DNA from: Oscillibacter sp. 1-3
Lineage (GTDB): Bacteria > Bacillota > Clostridia > Oscillospirales > Oscillospiraceae
Assembly: GCF_000403435.2 (NCBI RefSeq)
Contig: NZ_KE159703.1
Location: 1,109,033 to 1,173,032 of the forward strand
Direction: 5' to 3'
DNA length: 64,000 bases
Of the stretch, positions 8,245 to 16,791 are shown piece after piece (position 1 is the first letter of the stretch; every line of letters starts with the position of its first letter). A program made the translations under genes and the position numbers. The notes under the pieces are model-generated. The model made no database searches and was not told where the DNA came from. It was given only the letters and a program-made list of their open reading frames with translations.

Positions 8245-9246
8245 ATGAAAAAGGTATTCGCGCTGATCCTGACCCTTGCTATGGTCCTGTCCCTGGCCGC
8301 CTGCGGCGGCGGCGACGCTCCCGCCAGCAACAGCGGCGGCGACCAGCCCAGCCAGGGCGACGCCGCCCCCGCCGGCGGCGACATTGAGGTTGCCGTCGTC
8401 CTCAAGACCCTGGCCTCCGAGTACTGGGGCTATGTGAAGGCCGGCTGCGACGCCGCCGCCGCTGACCTGGGCGTGAAGGTCACCGTGGTGGGCCCCGGCG
8501 CCGAGAGCGACATCGAGGGCCAGGTCTCCATGATCGAGCAGCAGATCGGAGCCGGCTGCAACGCCATTGTCTGCGCTCCCAACGATGCCGGCGCTGCCAC
8601 CGCCGCGCTCCAGGCCGCCATCGACCAGGGCATCCCCGTACTGGCTGTTGACACCAACGTAGGCATCGGCGGTCAGACTTCTTTCGTGGGTACATCCAAC
8701 GTAGACGCTGCCAAGGAAGGCGGCCTGTGGGCCGCCCAGCAGGCCGGCTCCGGTGCTAAGGCTGTTATCATCTACGGCCAGGAGGGCGACAACACCTCCA
8801 ATATGCGCCGCGAGGGCTATGAGGCCGCCTGCAGCGAGGCCGGCGTGGAGGTCCTTGCCGCTCTGTCCGGCCAGAACACCACCGACGGCGCCACCAAGAC
8901 CATGGAGGACCTGCTGAACGCCTATCCCGGCCAGATCAACATCGTCCTTTGCCACAATGACGACACCGCTATCGGCGCTATGAACGCCTGCAAGTCCGCC
9001 GGCGTCAGCGACGTCATCATCGTGGGCTTCGACGGCAACGAGTCCGCCGTGAAGCTGATTATGGACGGCGAGCTGGTGAAGGCCACTGTGGCCCAGCAGC
9101 CCTACGAGATGGGCTATCAGGTGGTTGAGGCCGCCGTGAAGGCCATCAACGGCGAGAGCGTGGATGAGGTCATCAACGCCCCTGTGCAGGTCGTCACCGC
9201 CGAGAACGGCCAGGCTTACCTGGACAATCTGGCCTCTATGAGCTGA
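8245..9246 (+). CDS. Ribose-type sugar-binding lipoprotein
   Basis: This 333-residue extracellular binding protein is of the periplasmic-binding-protein type 1 family (RbsB-like). The lipobox SLAAC (Cys about 20) is followed by a Gly/Ala/Asp tether to about residue 45. The family core follows: VVLKTLASEYWGYVKAG, GAESDIEGQVSMIEQQI, VLAVDTNVG and FDGNESAV. AAGGAG precedes the ATG by 8 bases. It is followed by the ATPase and permease genes. The family binds ribose, allose, other monosaccharides or autoinducer-like sugars; the substrate cannot be told here. Confidence 0.92.
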   Translation: MKKVFALILTLAMVLSLAACGGGDAPASNSGGDQPSQGDAAPAGGDIEVAVVLKTLASEYWGYVKAGCDAAAADLGVKVTVVGPGAESDIEGQVSMIEQQIGAGCNAIVCAPNDAGAATAALQAAIDQGIPVLAVDTNVGIGGQTSFVGTSNVDAAKEGGLWAAQQAGSGAKAVIIYGQEGDNTSNMRREGYEAACSEAGVEVLAALSGQNTTDGATKTMEDLLNAYPGQINIVLCHNDDTAIGAMNACKSAGVSDVIIVGFDGNESAVKLIMDGELVKATVAQQPYEMGYQVVEAAVKAINGESVDEVINAPVQVVTAENGQAYLDNLASMS

Positions 9247-9272
9247 TTGGCCGACAGAATTCCATAAACATC

Positions 9273-9310
9273 CGGAAGGGCGGGGTGGTCGATCCGCCCC
9301 GCCCTCCGGC
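9273..9310 (+). terminator. Intra-operon hairpin after binding-protein gene
   Basis: GGGCGGGG and CCCCGCCC flank an 11-base loop, about 30 bases after the binding-protein stop, with no T-run. Such hairpins often stabilise or partly stop the transcript, so that the binding protein is made in excess over the ATPase and permease. Confidence 0.45.
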
Positions 9311-9423
9311 AGACTTTGGGGCCTGTTCCGAGCCTTTGGCGGGCCGGAGGGCATCCGGTGGAGGCGCGAAAGGACCGGAACAGGGCCTGAGAGAAATCTG
9401 GAATACAGAATCGAGGTAATTGC

Positions 9424-10926
9424 ATGGGCGAGTACGTCGTCGAACTGAAAAATATTACCAAGCGTTTCCCAGGCGTCATCGCTTTGAAGAATATGTCCAT
9501 CGGCATCAGGCCCGGGGAGATCCACGGTCTGATCGGCGAGAACGGAGCCGGCAAGTCCACATTGATTAAGGTGCTCACCGGCGTACATAGCCCCGAGGAG
9601 GGCGAGATCTTCGTCGATGGCGAGAAGCGGACCTTCAAAAATCCCGTCCAGTCCCGGGAGGCCGGCATTGCCTGCGTCTACCAGGAGCTGAACATCGTTA
9701 AGCAGCTGCCCGTGACGGACAACGTATTTATGGGCCGCGCCGTCAAGAAGGGCATCCTTCTGGACTATCCCCAGATGCACCGGGAGGCCGAGGAGGCGCT
9801 GAAATCCCTGGGCCACCCCGAGATCGACGTCCGCATGGAGTGCGGCAAGCTGGGCGTGGGCCAGCAGCAGATGGTGGAGATCGCCAAGGCCGTCTCTCTG
9901 GACGCCAAGCTCATCATCATGGATGAGCCCACCTCCTCCCTGGGCAAGGAGGAGATCGCCCAGCTGATGGAGACCGTCCGGGGCCTCAAGGCCAAGGGCG
10001 TGGCCATTCTCTTTGTCTCCCACAAGCTGGAGGAGCTCTTCGAGCTCTGCGACCGTGTCACCGTCATGCGGGACGGCGAGCATATCATCACCAAGGACAC
10101 CAGCGAGCTCACCGAGGACTCCCTCATTACCGCCATGGTGGGCCGGACGCTGGATAATCTCTATCCCAAGGAGTTCGGCGTCAAGGGCGACGTGTGGCTG
10201 GAGGTCCGGAACCTCAATGAGGCCGGCGTGCTCCACGACGTCTCCTTTCAGGCCCATGCCGGGCAGATCACCGGCTTTGCCGGCCTGGTGGGCGCCGGGC
10301 GGACGGAGACCATGCGGGCCATCTTCGGCGCCGACAAGCTGGATGGCGGCGAGATCTATGTCAAGGGCGAGAAGGTGACCATCAAGACGCCCAAGGACGC
10401 TATTAACCGCAAGATCGCCTTCCTGACCGAGGACCGGAAGGGGCAGGGCCTGGTGCTCTCCCTGGACGTCCGCACCAATTTGATCCTGGCCAATATGAAG
10501 GGGTTCAGCAGCGGCCCCTTCCTGAACAAGGCGCAGATCGAAAAGTCGGGGCAGGAGAACGTGGAGGCGCTGAAAATCAAGACCCCGTCCCTGGACGAGG
10601 TCACGGCCCAGCTCTCCGGCGGCAACCAGCAGAAGGTGGTCATCGGAAAGTGGATGAATATTGACGCCGATATCTTTATCTTCGACGAGCCCACCCGCGG
10701 CATCGACGTGGGCGCCAAGATCGAGGTATACCGCGTGATGAACGACATGGTAAAGGCCGGAAAATGCGTCATCATGGTCTCTTCGGAGCTGCCGGAGATC
10801 CTGGCCATGAGCGACCGCGTGGTGGTTATGCGCGGCGGCCGGGTCATGGCCAACGTGGAGCGCGGCTCGGAGCACTTCAACTCCGAAGATATTATGAAAG
10901 CGGCCTGGGGAGGAGAGTTAAACTGA
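9424..10926 (+). CDS. Ribose-type ABC importer ATPase
   Basis: This 500-residue RbsA/MglA-type ATPase has two fused nucleotide-binding domains. The first has Walker A GENGAGKST (about residue 39), signature-region LGVGQQQMVEIAKAV and Walker B LIIMDEPTSSL. The second has the degenerate GLVGAGRTET loop and LSGGNQQKVVIGKW with FDEPTRGIDVGAK, which is diagnostic for the family. The start ATG follows GAGG. The permease starts one base after its stop, so the two are coupled. It energises uptake of the sugar captured by the preceding lipoprotein. Confidence 0.93.
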   Translation: MGEYVVELKNITKRFPGVIALKNMSIGIRPGEIHGLIGENGAGKSTLIKVLTGVHSPEEGEIFVDGEKRTFKNPVQSREAGIACVYQELNIVKQLPVTDNVFMGRAVKKGILLDYPQMHREAEEALKSLGHPEIDVRMECGKLGVGQQQMVEIAKAVSLDAKLIIMDEPTSSLGKEEIAQLMETVRGLKAKGVAILFVSHKLEELFELCDRVTVMRDGEHIITKDTSELTEDSLITAMVGRTLDNLYPKEFGVKGDVWLEVRNLNEAGVLHDVSFQAHAGQITGFAGLVGAGRTETMRAIFGADKLDGGEIYVKGEKVTIKTPKDAINRKIAFLTEDRKGQGLVLSLDVRTNLILANMKGFSSGPFLNKAQIEKSGQENVEALKIKTPSLDEVTAQLSGGNQQKVVIGKWMNIDADIFIFDEPTRGIDVGAKIEVYRVMNDMVKAGKCVIMVSSELPEILAMSDRVVVMRGGRVMANVERGSEHFNSEDIMKAAWGGELN

Positions 10927-10927
10927 T

Positions 10928-11938
10928 ATGAAAAGCAAGAGTACTGTGAAAGAGCTGCTGGAAAAGCTCGGCACCGTTGTGGCGCTTTTGATCCTCATTG
11001 TGATCTTCTGCATCGTCATGCCGGATAAGTTCCCCCGCATCGGCAATATCATGAACATCTTGAAGCAGGCGTCCATTAACTGCCTGATCGCCTCGGGTAT
11101 GCTGTGCGCTCTGATTACCGCCGGCATCGACCTGTCCGTGGGCTCCAACTGCGTGCTGTGCACCTGCACCATCGGCGTGCTGGTCCAGAACTTCGGTGTG
11201 ACCAACGCCTTCATCCTGGCTGTCTGCGGCCTGGCGGTGAGCACCTTCGCCGGCTTTATCAACGGCACCCTGCTGACCCGCCTGGACCTGCCCCACCCCT
11301 TTGTGTCCACCATGGGCATGAAGAACGTGCTGCTGGGCATCGCCCTGGTCATCACCGGCTCCAAGTCCATCGGCTTCACCAACACCGGTGTGGACGCCCT
11401 GATGTGGATCGGCGGCGGCTCCGTGTTCAGATTCGGCACCTTCCCCGGCATTCCCGTCAGCTTTATCCTGGTCATCCTGGTGTTTATCCTCTTCGACATC
11501 TTCCTGAAGAAGTCCGCCCTGGGCCGCCAGATCTACTGCTGCGGCGGCAACCCCGAGGCGGCCCGGCTGTCCGGCATCCCCTCCAAGAACGTGCTGACCT
11601 TTGTCTATGCCCTGTCCGGCTTTATGGCGGGCATGGCCGGTGTGGTCTCCGTGGGACGTCTGGCCTCCGCCAATGCCAACGCCGGCACCACCTATGACAA
11701 CGACGCCATCGCGGCCTGCATCGTGGGCGGCGCCTCCTTTACCGGCGGCAAGGGCACTATCTGGGGCACCCTGATCGGCGCTATGATTATGGCGGTCATC
11801 CGCAACGGTCTGAACCTGATGGGCGCGTCCAACGATTTGCAGTACATCGTCATCGGCGCCGTCATCATTCTGGCGGTCACCATCGACGTGGTCCGCAACA
11901 AGATGGAGGCCAATGCCCGGAAGATGGCTGCCCAGTGA
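10928..11938 (+). CDS. Ribose-type ABC importer permease
   Basis: This 336-residue RbsC-like membrane permease has about eight to ten hydrophobic helices. The conserved GIDLSVGSN-type motif (TAGIDLSVGSNCVL, about 58-71) and the coupling region GRQIYCCGGNPEAARLSGI (about 199-217) are visible, as is GGASFTGGKGTIWGTLIGA near the end. GGAGAG lies at the end of the ATPase gene and serves as its ribosome site. It is the last gene before a strong terminator shared with the converging regulator. Confidence 0.93.
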   Translation: MKSKSTVKELLEKLGTVVALLILIVIFCIVMPDKFPRIGNIMNILKQASINCLIASGMLCALITAGIDLSVGSNCVLCTCTIGVLVQNFGVTNAFILAVCGLAVSTFAGFINGTLLTRLDLPHPFVSTMGMKNVLLGIALVITGSKSIGFTNTGVDALMWIGGGSVFRFGTFPGIPVSFILVILVFILFDIFLKKSALGRQIYCCGGNPEAARLSGIPSKNVLTFVYALSGFMAGMAGVVSVGRLASANANAGTTYDNDAIAACIVGGASFTGGKGTIWGTLIGAMIMAVIRNGLNLMGASNDLQYIVIGAVIILAVTIDVVRNKMEANARKMAAQ

Positions 11939-11970
11939 TGCGAATTCCTTAATACAGAAAAGTACGAAAC

Positions 11971-12010
11971 AGCAGAGGCGTACCCGCGGTTATGCGGGTA
12001 CGCCTCTGCT
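11971..12010. terminator. Bidirectional terminator
   Basis: A perfect 17-bp inverted repeat (AGCAGAGGCGTACCCGC and its complement) with a 6-base loop sits between the permease stop and the converging AraC-family gene, and can serve both. Confidence 0.85.
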
Positions 12011-12042
12011 TCGCTGCGTACCGGTCCGCCGGGACCGGCGGG

Positions 12043-12906
12043 TCATCCCCCGTCCTTTTTGTGGTGCCGCCTGCGGTATTCGAGAGGGCTGATGCCCTCC
12101 AGCCGCCGGAAGCTTTGGGAGAAATAGCTGAGGGAGGAGAACCCCAGGATCTGTGCGATCTGGGAGATGCTGTGGTCCGTCTCCCGCAGAAGAAAGCGGC
12201 TCTCCTGAATCCGGCGGGTAATGAGATAGCTGATGGGGGAGGTGCGGAACTCCCGCTGGAAGGTGTGGGCCAGGTGGTACTTGTTGATGTGGGCCATCTC
12301 CGCCAGCTGGTCCAGGGTCAGGTTCTCCTTGAAGTGGTTGTCGATGTAGCGCCGGACCAGGTCGCACTCCCGGCTGGAGCGGGGACCAGCCGCCTCGCCG
12401 GAGAGGGCAATATCCCGCTGGCGGCCCAGGCGGATTACCACCACCTCCAGCAGGTTTTGGCACACCGCCTCGTGGCCCGGCAGAGCGCCCGCGGCCTCCT
12501 GGAGCATCAGCCGCAGGCAGAGGACCAGCTCCTCCCATCCGGTGTGGAGGTGCAGCATGGTGTATCCCTCCGCGCCGGCCAGGGCGCCCAGACCCTCCAC
12601 GCCCAGCACGGTGTACTCCAGGGGGCTCTCCAGCTGACTGACCTCGGTGTGGGGGACATTGGCGTTGACGATCACCACGTCCCGGATGGTCACAGGGATG
12701 TCCCCCTGCTGGGTGCGGAAGCGGCCGTGACCCCCGGTGATGAAGAAGACCTCGGCGCAGCCGTGGGTGTGGAGGCTGGAGTTCCAATCCTGGCTGTACT
12801 GGGTGTGCGAGGCGTAGAGCAGCCGTCCCGGTCCGCCCGGGCGTGCCGGGGCGCCGGAGGAGTCCCCTTTGGCGCCCTCCCGAAAGGTGTATTGCTGTGT
12901 GCCCAA
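12043..12906 (-). CDS. AraC-family transcriptional regulator
   Basis: This protein of about 287 residues has an N-terminal cupin (HTHGCAEVFFITGGHGRFRT) and a C-terminal double HTH of the AraC type (NLTLDQLAEMAHINKYHLAHTFQREF, then ISQIAQILGFSSLSYFSQSFRRLEGISPLEYR). The start chosen is TTG at 12906, because AGGGAGG lies 8 bases before it and the resulting length fits the family; upstream ATGs at 12990 and 13101 have no clear ribosome site. It is divergent from the binding-protein/permease/phosphorylase operon and probably activates that operon in response to a sugar. Convergence with the ribose-type operon makes control of that less likely. Confidence 0.9.
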   Translation of the reverse strand: MGTQQYTFREGAKGDSSGAPARPGGPGRLLYASHTQYSQDWNSSLHTHGCAEVFFITGGHGRFRTQQGDIPVTIRDVVIVNANVPHTEVSQLESPLEYTVLGVEGLGALAGAEGYTMLHLHTGWEELVLCLRLMLQEAAGALPGHEAVCQNLLEVVVIRLGRQRDIALSGEAAGPRSSRECDLVRRYIDNHFKENLTLDQLAEMAHINKYHLAHTFQREFRTSPISYLITRRIQESRFLLRETDHSISQIAQILGFSSLSYFSQSFRRLEGISPLEYRRRHHKKDGG

Positions 12907-13263
12907 GGATTCCGCCTCCCTATTCTCCGCAATTTTTTGAAAACTCAGGGAGCAATGATCTGATAGACAGTATAGCACATTTGAGAGCATTGTGCAACTT
13001 TCGAAAAAAACGATTTCTGAATTGCCTGGGATTTTGTCCCGATTTGAGGAATATTTGTCCGGACAGATCGTGAAATTATAGATTATACATAAAATGCGCA
13101 AAGGAGATTCAGAAAAATTGTGCGAAAATGCGAATAGGACAATATCTATAAAAAGAAGCGCAAGAAACGGATTGTTTTTCCAGCGAAAAACCAGCTATAC
13201 TTGATGTAACAAAGGCCGGAACGCCGGCCGCCCGCGTTTTCCAAATTTGAAGGAGGTAGAACC
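12907..13263. promoter_or_regulatory. Divergent regulatory region between AraC gene and LNB/GNB operon
   Basis: These 357 bases are AT-rich and should contain both divergent promoters and the regulator's binding sites. TTGTTTTTCC... TATACT at about 13171-13200 is a plausible forward promoter (TTGTTT / TATACT, 17-base spacing). No further site can be assigned by eye. AAGGAGG precedes the downstream ATG. Confidence 0.4.
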
Positions 13264-14634
13264 ATGAAGAAGTTTTTCAGTCTCTTGCTGGCGCTTGCCC
13301 TCGTTCTCTCCCTGGCCGCCTGCGGAGGCGGCAGTACGCCCGCCGCCGACAGCGGCACCACGCCCCCGGCGGATGCCGGCGATCCGGCTCCCGCCGACGT
13401 GACCATCACCGTGGCCGCCCTGGCCTCCGGCTATGAGGAGGCCTATCCCGGCATGTGGCAGGAGGTCTGCGACGCCTTCACCGCCGAGACCGGCGTGAAG
13501 GTCAACCTGATCTGTGACAAAAACCTGGAGGATGTGATTGGGCCCTCCATGCAGGGCGGCGACTTCCCCGACGTAATCCATCTGGCCACCGGCCGTGAGA
13601 AGGGCCTCACGGAGCAGTTCATCAAGGACCGCAACATCGCCGACATCACCGACGTGCTCAGCATGACCGTCCCCGGCGAGAGCGTGAAGGTCTCCGATAA
13701 GATCGTCGGCGGCTTCACCGATACCTCCGTCACCAATCCCTACGGCGACGGCGTTACCTATCTGGCCCCCATGTTCTACTCTCCCTGCGGCCTGTTCTAC
13801 AACGCGGGTCTCTTCGAGGAGAAGGGCTGGAGCGTCCCCGCCACCTGGGACGAGATGTGGGAGCTGGCTGAGAAGGCCGAGACCGAGGGCTGCTACCTCT
13901 TCACCTATCCCACCACCGGTTATTTTGACGCCTTCCTGTACGCACTGATGTACTCTGTGGGCGGCGCCGACTTCTTCAACAAGGCCACCACCTATGCCGA
14001 GGGCATCTGGGACACCCCCGAGGCCCAGCAGTGCTTCGACATCATCGCCAAGCTGGCCGGCTATACCAACCCCGTCACCCCCGCTCAGGCCAACGATCAG
14101 GACTTCACCCAGAACCAGCAGCTGGTGCTGGACAACAAGGCCCTGTTTATGCCCAACGGCACCTGGATCGTGGGCGAGATGGCCGAGGCTCCCCGGGAGG
14201 AGGGCTTCAAGTGGGGCATGACCGCCCTGCCCGCCGCCAAGGCCGGCGGCAACGGCGCCAGCTACTGCTGGCTGGAGCAGGCATGGATTCCCGCCGCGGC
14301 TCCCAATCTGGACGCCGCCAAGCAGTTTGTGGCCTTCCTGTACAGTGACGCGGCCTGCGCCATCTTTGCCAAGGGCGGCGCTGTGCAGCCCGTTCCCGGC
14401 CTGACCGACAATCTCGAGGGCGACAACAAGCTGTTTTACGCCATCTATGACAACGGCGCGGACGCCGCTATGGGCAACTTCGCGGCCTACGAGGCCGTGG
14501 CGGGTCTGGGCACTGTCCGCGAGGTCTTCCTGGACCCCGTCAACGGTCTTGTCAACGGCACCGTCACCGTGGACCAGTGGGTCAGCGACATCAAGGCCGC
14601 CAGCGACCAGATGCGGGCGAACCTGATGGGCTGA
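13264..14634 (+). CDS. Sugar-binding lipoprotein, family 1 (probable LNB/GNB)
   Basis: This 456-residue extracellular solute-binding protein of family 1 has lipobox SLAAC (Cys about 20) and an Ala/Pro/Asp tether to about residue 42. The mature part begins TITVAALASGYEEAYPGMWQEV and includes GGDFPDVIHLATG and FMPNGTWIVGEMAE, typical of oligosaccharide-binding proteins. With the two permeases and the GH112 phosphorylase downstream, the likely ligand is galacto-N-biose or lacto-N-biose from mucin or milk glycans. This comes from context, not from binding-site residues. Confidence 0.88.
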   Translation: MKKFFSLLLALALVLSLAACGGGSTPAADSGTTPPADAGDPAPADVTITVAALASGYEEAYPGMWQEVCDAFTAETGVKVNLICDKNLEDVIGPSMQGGDFPDVIHLATGREKGLTEQFIKDRNIADITDVLSMTVPGESVKVSDKIVGGFTDTSVTNPYGDGVTYLAPMFYSPCGLFYNAGLFEEKGWSVPATWDEMWELAEKAETEGCYLFTYPTTGYFDAFLYALMYSVGGADFFNKATTYAEGIWDTPEAQQCFDIIAKLAGYTNPVTPAQANDQDFTQNQQLVLDNKALFMPNGTWIVGEMAEAPREEGFKWGMTALPAAKAGGNGASYCWLEQAWIPAAAPNLDAAKQFVAFLYSDAACAIFAKGGAVQPVPGLTDNLEGDNKLFYAIYDNGADAAMGNFAAYEAVAGLGTVREVFLDPVNGLVNGTVTVDQWVSDIKAASDQMRANLMG

Positions 14635-14669
14635 TTGCTCCGCAGAAAACCGCATAGTCCGTAACATGG

Positions 14670-14701
14670 CGGCGGCGAGCAGGAACCTGCCCGCCGCCGC
14701 T
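14670..14701 (+). terminator. Intra-operon hairpin after binding-protein gene
   Basis: GCGGCGGCG and CGCCGCCGC flank a 14-base stretch, with no T-run, between the binding-protein and first permease genes. It probably acts to keep binding-protein mRNA more abundant. Confidence 0.5.
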
Positions 14702-14745
14702 TCAAAATTCGCCGGTCCGCCACACGGTCCGAAAGGAGTGATTTT

Positions 14746-15621
14746 ATGCGCCGCAGCAAACACCGCAGCCGATTTCTTGCCCTGTGCGTCGCTCCCGCGT
14801 CCATTCTCTTTTTCATCTTCATGATCCTGCCCACCCTGAACGTCTTTCGTATGTCCCTCTTTGAGCGGGGGGCCTACTCTCCCATGGAGACCTTTGTGGG
14901 TATGGCCAACTTCAAGGCGCTGTTCAATGACGCCAAGTTCATCACCTCCATGCAGAATACCATTCTTCTGATCGTGACGGTGACCATCATCACCTTCTTC
15001 TTCGCCATCGTCTTTGCCGCCATCCTGACCCGGGAGAAGATCAAGGGACAGAACTTCTTCCGCATCGTCTTCTACATCCCCAACATCCTCTCCGTGGTGG
15101 TCATCGCCGGTATCTTCTCCGCCATCTACAAGCCGGAGAACGGCATGCTCAACAGCATCCTCTCCGCCGTCTCCGGAGAGACCGTCATGGTTCTCTGGAA
15201 GGACCAGCCGATGGTGATCATCAGCGTCATCATCGCCATGGTCTGGCAGGCCATCGGCTACTACATGGTGATGTACATGGCCTCTATGTCCGCTGTGCCC
15301 GAGAGCCTCTATGAGAGCGCGGGACTGGACGGCGCCGGGCGGCTGACCCAGTTCTTCCAGCTGACCCTGCCTCTGATCTGGACCAACATCCGAACCACGC
15401 TGACCTTCTTCATCATCTCCACCATCAATATGGCCTTCCTTTTCGTCAAGGCCATGGTGGCCAAGGGCATGGCCGACGTGGGCCTCAGCTTCATGTATGC
15501 CCAGAAGGACGCCGGGCTCTACGGCTACTCCATGGCCGCCGGCGTTGTGATCTTCCTGTTCTCCTTCCTGCTCTCCGCCCTGGTGAACCGGGTGACGGCG
15601 CGGGAAGTGCTGGAAATGTAA
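14746..15621 (+). CDS. Sugar ABC permease (MalF type)
   Basis: This 291-residue permease has six predicted membrane helices. The cytoplasmic coupling loop reads YESAGLDGAGRLTQFFQLTLPLI (about residues 189-211), a good EAA motif. GAAAGGAG precedes the ATG. It pairs with the permease that starts 13 bases downstream. The operon contains no ATPase, so, as in many Gram-positive bacteria, a shared MsiK/MsmK-type ATPase elsewhere in the genome probably serves it. Confidence 0.92.
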   Translation: MRRSKHRSRFLALCVAPASILFFIFMILPTLNVFRMSLFERGAYSPMETFVGMANFKALFNDAKFITSMQNTILLIVTVTIITFFFAIVFAAILTREKIKGQNFFRIVFYIPNILSVVVIAGIFSAIYKPENGMLNSILSAVSGETVMVLWKDQPMVIISVIIAMVWQAIGYYMVMYMASMSAVPESLYESAGLDGAGRLTQFFQLTLPLIWTNIRTTLTFFIISTINMAFLFVKAMVAKGMADVGLSFMYAQKDAGLYGYSMAAGVVIFLFSFLLSALVNRVTAREVLEM

Positions 15622-15633
15622 GGGGGTGGGACC

Positions 15634-16524
15634 ATGACACAGGAGAAAAAAGGCATCTCCGGCGAAAAGCTGTACAAGATTTTCATCTATGTGGTGCTGC
15701 TGGCTCTGGCCGTTACCATCATTGTCCCCGTGGCCTGGGTGTTCCTGGCCTCCGTCAAGCAGAACAGTGAGTTCTACGGCAACCCCTGGACGCTGCCGGC
15801 GGGATTCTACTGGCAGAACTTCACCGACGCCTGGAACGCCGCCAGCATGGGCAGCTATATGCTCAACTCCGTGCTGGTGACGGCGCTGTCCCTGGCGCTG
15901 CTGCTAGTGATCGCCCTGCCCGCGGCCTATTGTCTGGCCCGGTTCCATTTCCGGGGCCGGAACTTCCTGAATACCTGCTTCATGGCGGGCCTTTTCATCA
16001 ATGTGAACTATATCGTGGTGCCCATCTTTTTGATGCTGCGGGATGGCGACACGTGGCTGAAAAACGTGATGGGGAACGGATTTCTGCTGAACAATCTGGT
16101 AGTGCTGGCGGTGGTCTACGCCGCCACGGCCCTGCCCTTTACCATCTACCTCCTCTCCGGCTACTTCGCAACGCTCCCCCACGACTTTGAGGAGGCCGCC
16201 TACATCGACGGCGCGGGCTACGGCCAGGCTATGATCCGCATCATCTTCCCCATGGCCCAGCCCTCCATCATCACCATCATCCTCTTCAACTTCCTCTCCT
16301 TCTGGAATGAGTACATCATCTCCATGACGCTGATGAGCAGCGCCCAGGGGCAGAAGACCCTGCCGGTAGGCCTTTTGAATCTGATGCAGGCCCAGCAGTC
16401 CTCAGCCCAGTACGGTATTTTGTACGCGGGCCTTGTTCTGGTGATGCTGCCTACGCTGATTCTCTATATGTGCGTGCAGAAGAAGTTGACCCAGGGTATG
16501 ACCGTGGGCGGATTGAAGGGCTGA
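15634..16524 (+). CDS. Sugar ABC permease (MalG type)
   Basis: This 296-residue permease has six predicted membrane helices and the EAA loop FEEAAYIDGAGYGQAMIRIIFPMAQPS (about residues 188-214). It follows the MalF-type gene closely, with GGGGGTGGG before the ATG, and should form the heterodimeric channel with it. The C-terminal GGLKG ending is typical of MalG-type proteins. Confidence 0.92.
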   Translation: MTQEKKGISGEKLYKIFIYVVLLALAVTIIVPVAWVFLASVKQNSEFYGNPWTLPAGFYWQNFTDAWNAASMGSYMLNSVLVTALSLALLLVIALPAAYCLARFHFRGRNFLNTCFMAGLFINVNYIVVPIFLMLRDGDTWLKNVMGNGFLLNNLVVLAVVYAATALPFTIYLLSGYFATLPHDFEEAAYIDGAGYGQAMIRIIFPMAQPSIITIILFNFLSFWNEYIISMTLMSSAQGQKTLPVGLLNLMQAQQSSAQYGILYAGLVLVMLPTLILYMCVQKKLTQGMTVGGLKG

Positions 16525-16571
16525 CGCCTTCGGCGGCGGCCATAGATCGGGTTTGACGAGAGGAGAATATT

Positions 16572-16778
16572 ATGAATTATTGGAAAGAGCATGCCAGCCT
16601 CCGGGCGGTTTTGATCGCCCTGTTTTTCCTGGCGGGTCTGGCACTGGTGATCCATGGCTGGACCATGACGGGCCGGCTCTCCGGCCTGGGGCTGATGATC
16701 GTGGGAGTGATCCTGCTGCTGTCCGCCCTGATGATCTACAACAAGCCCTTTGAGGGCGGCAAGGGCCCCGGGCTCTGA
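16572..16778 (+). CDS. Small two-helix membrane protein
   Basis: This 68-residue protein has two hydrophobic helices (about 13-30 and 36-56) joined by a short loop, and a short cytosolic tail (YNKPFEGGKG). AGAGGAG precedes the ATG. It lies between the permeases and the phosphorylase in the same operon, so it is probably a real gene linked to transport. I do not recognise its family, and function is unknown. Confidence 0.7.
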   Translation: MNYWKEHASLRAVLIALFFLAGLALVIHGWTMTGRLSGLGLMIVGVILLLSALMIYNKPFEGGKGPGL

Positions 16779-16791
16779 GAGGGGGCGGAAT

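Noticed and set aside
8179..10875. Long antisense open frame across the ribose-type operon
   Set aside because: Same reasons; the sense strand has unmistakable ABC proteins.
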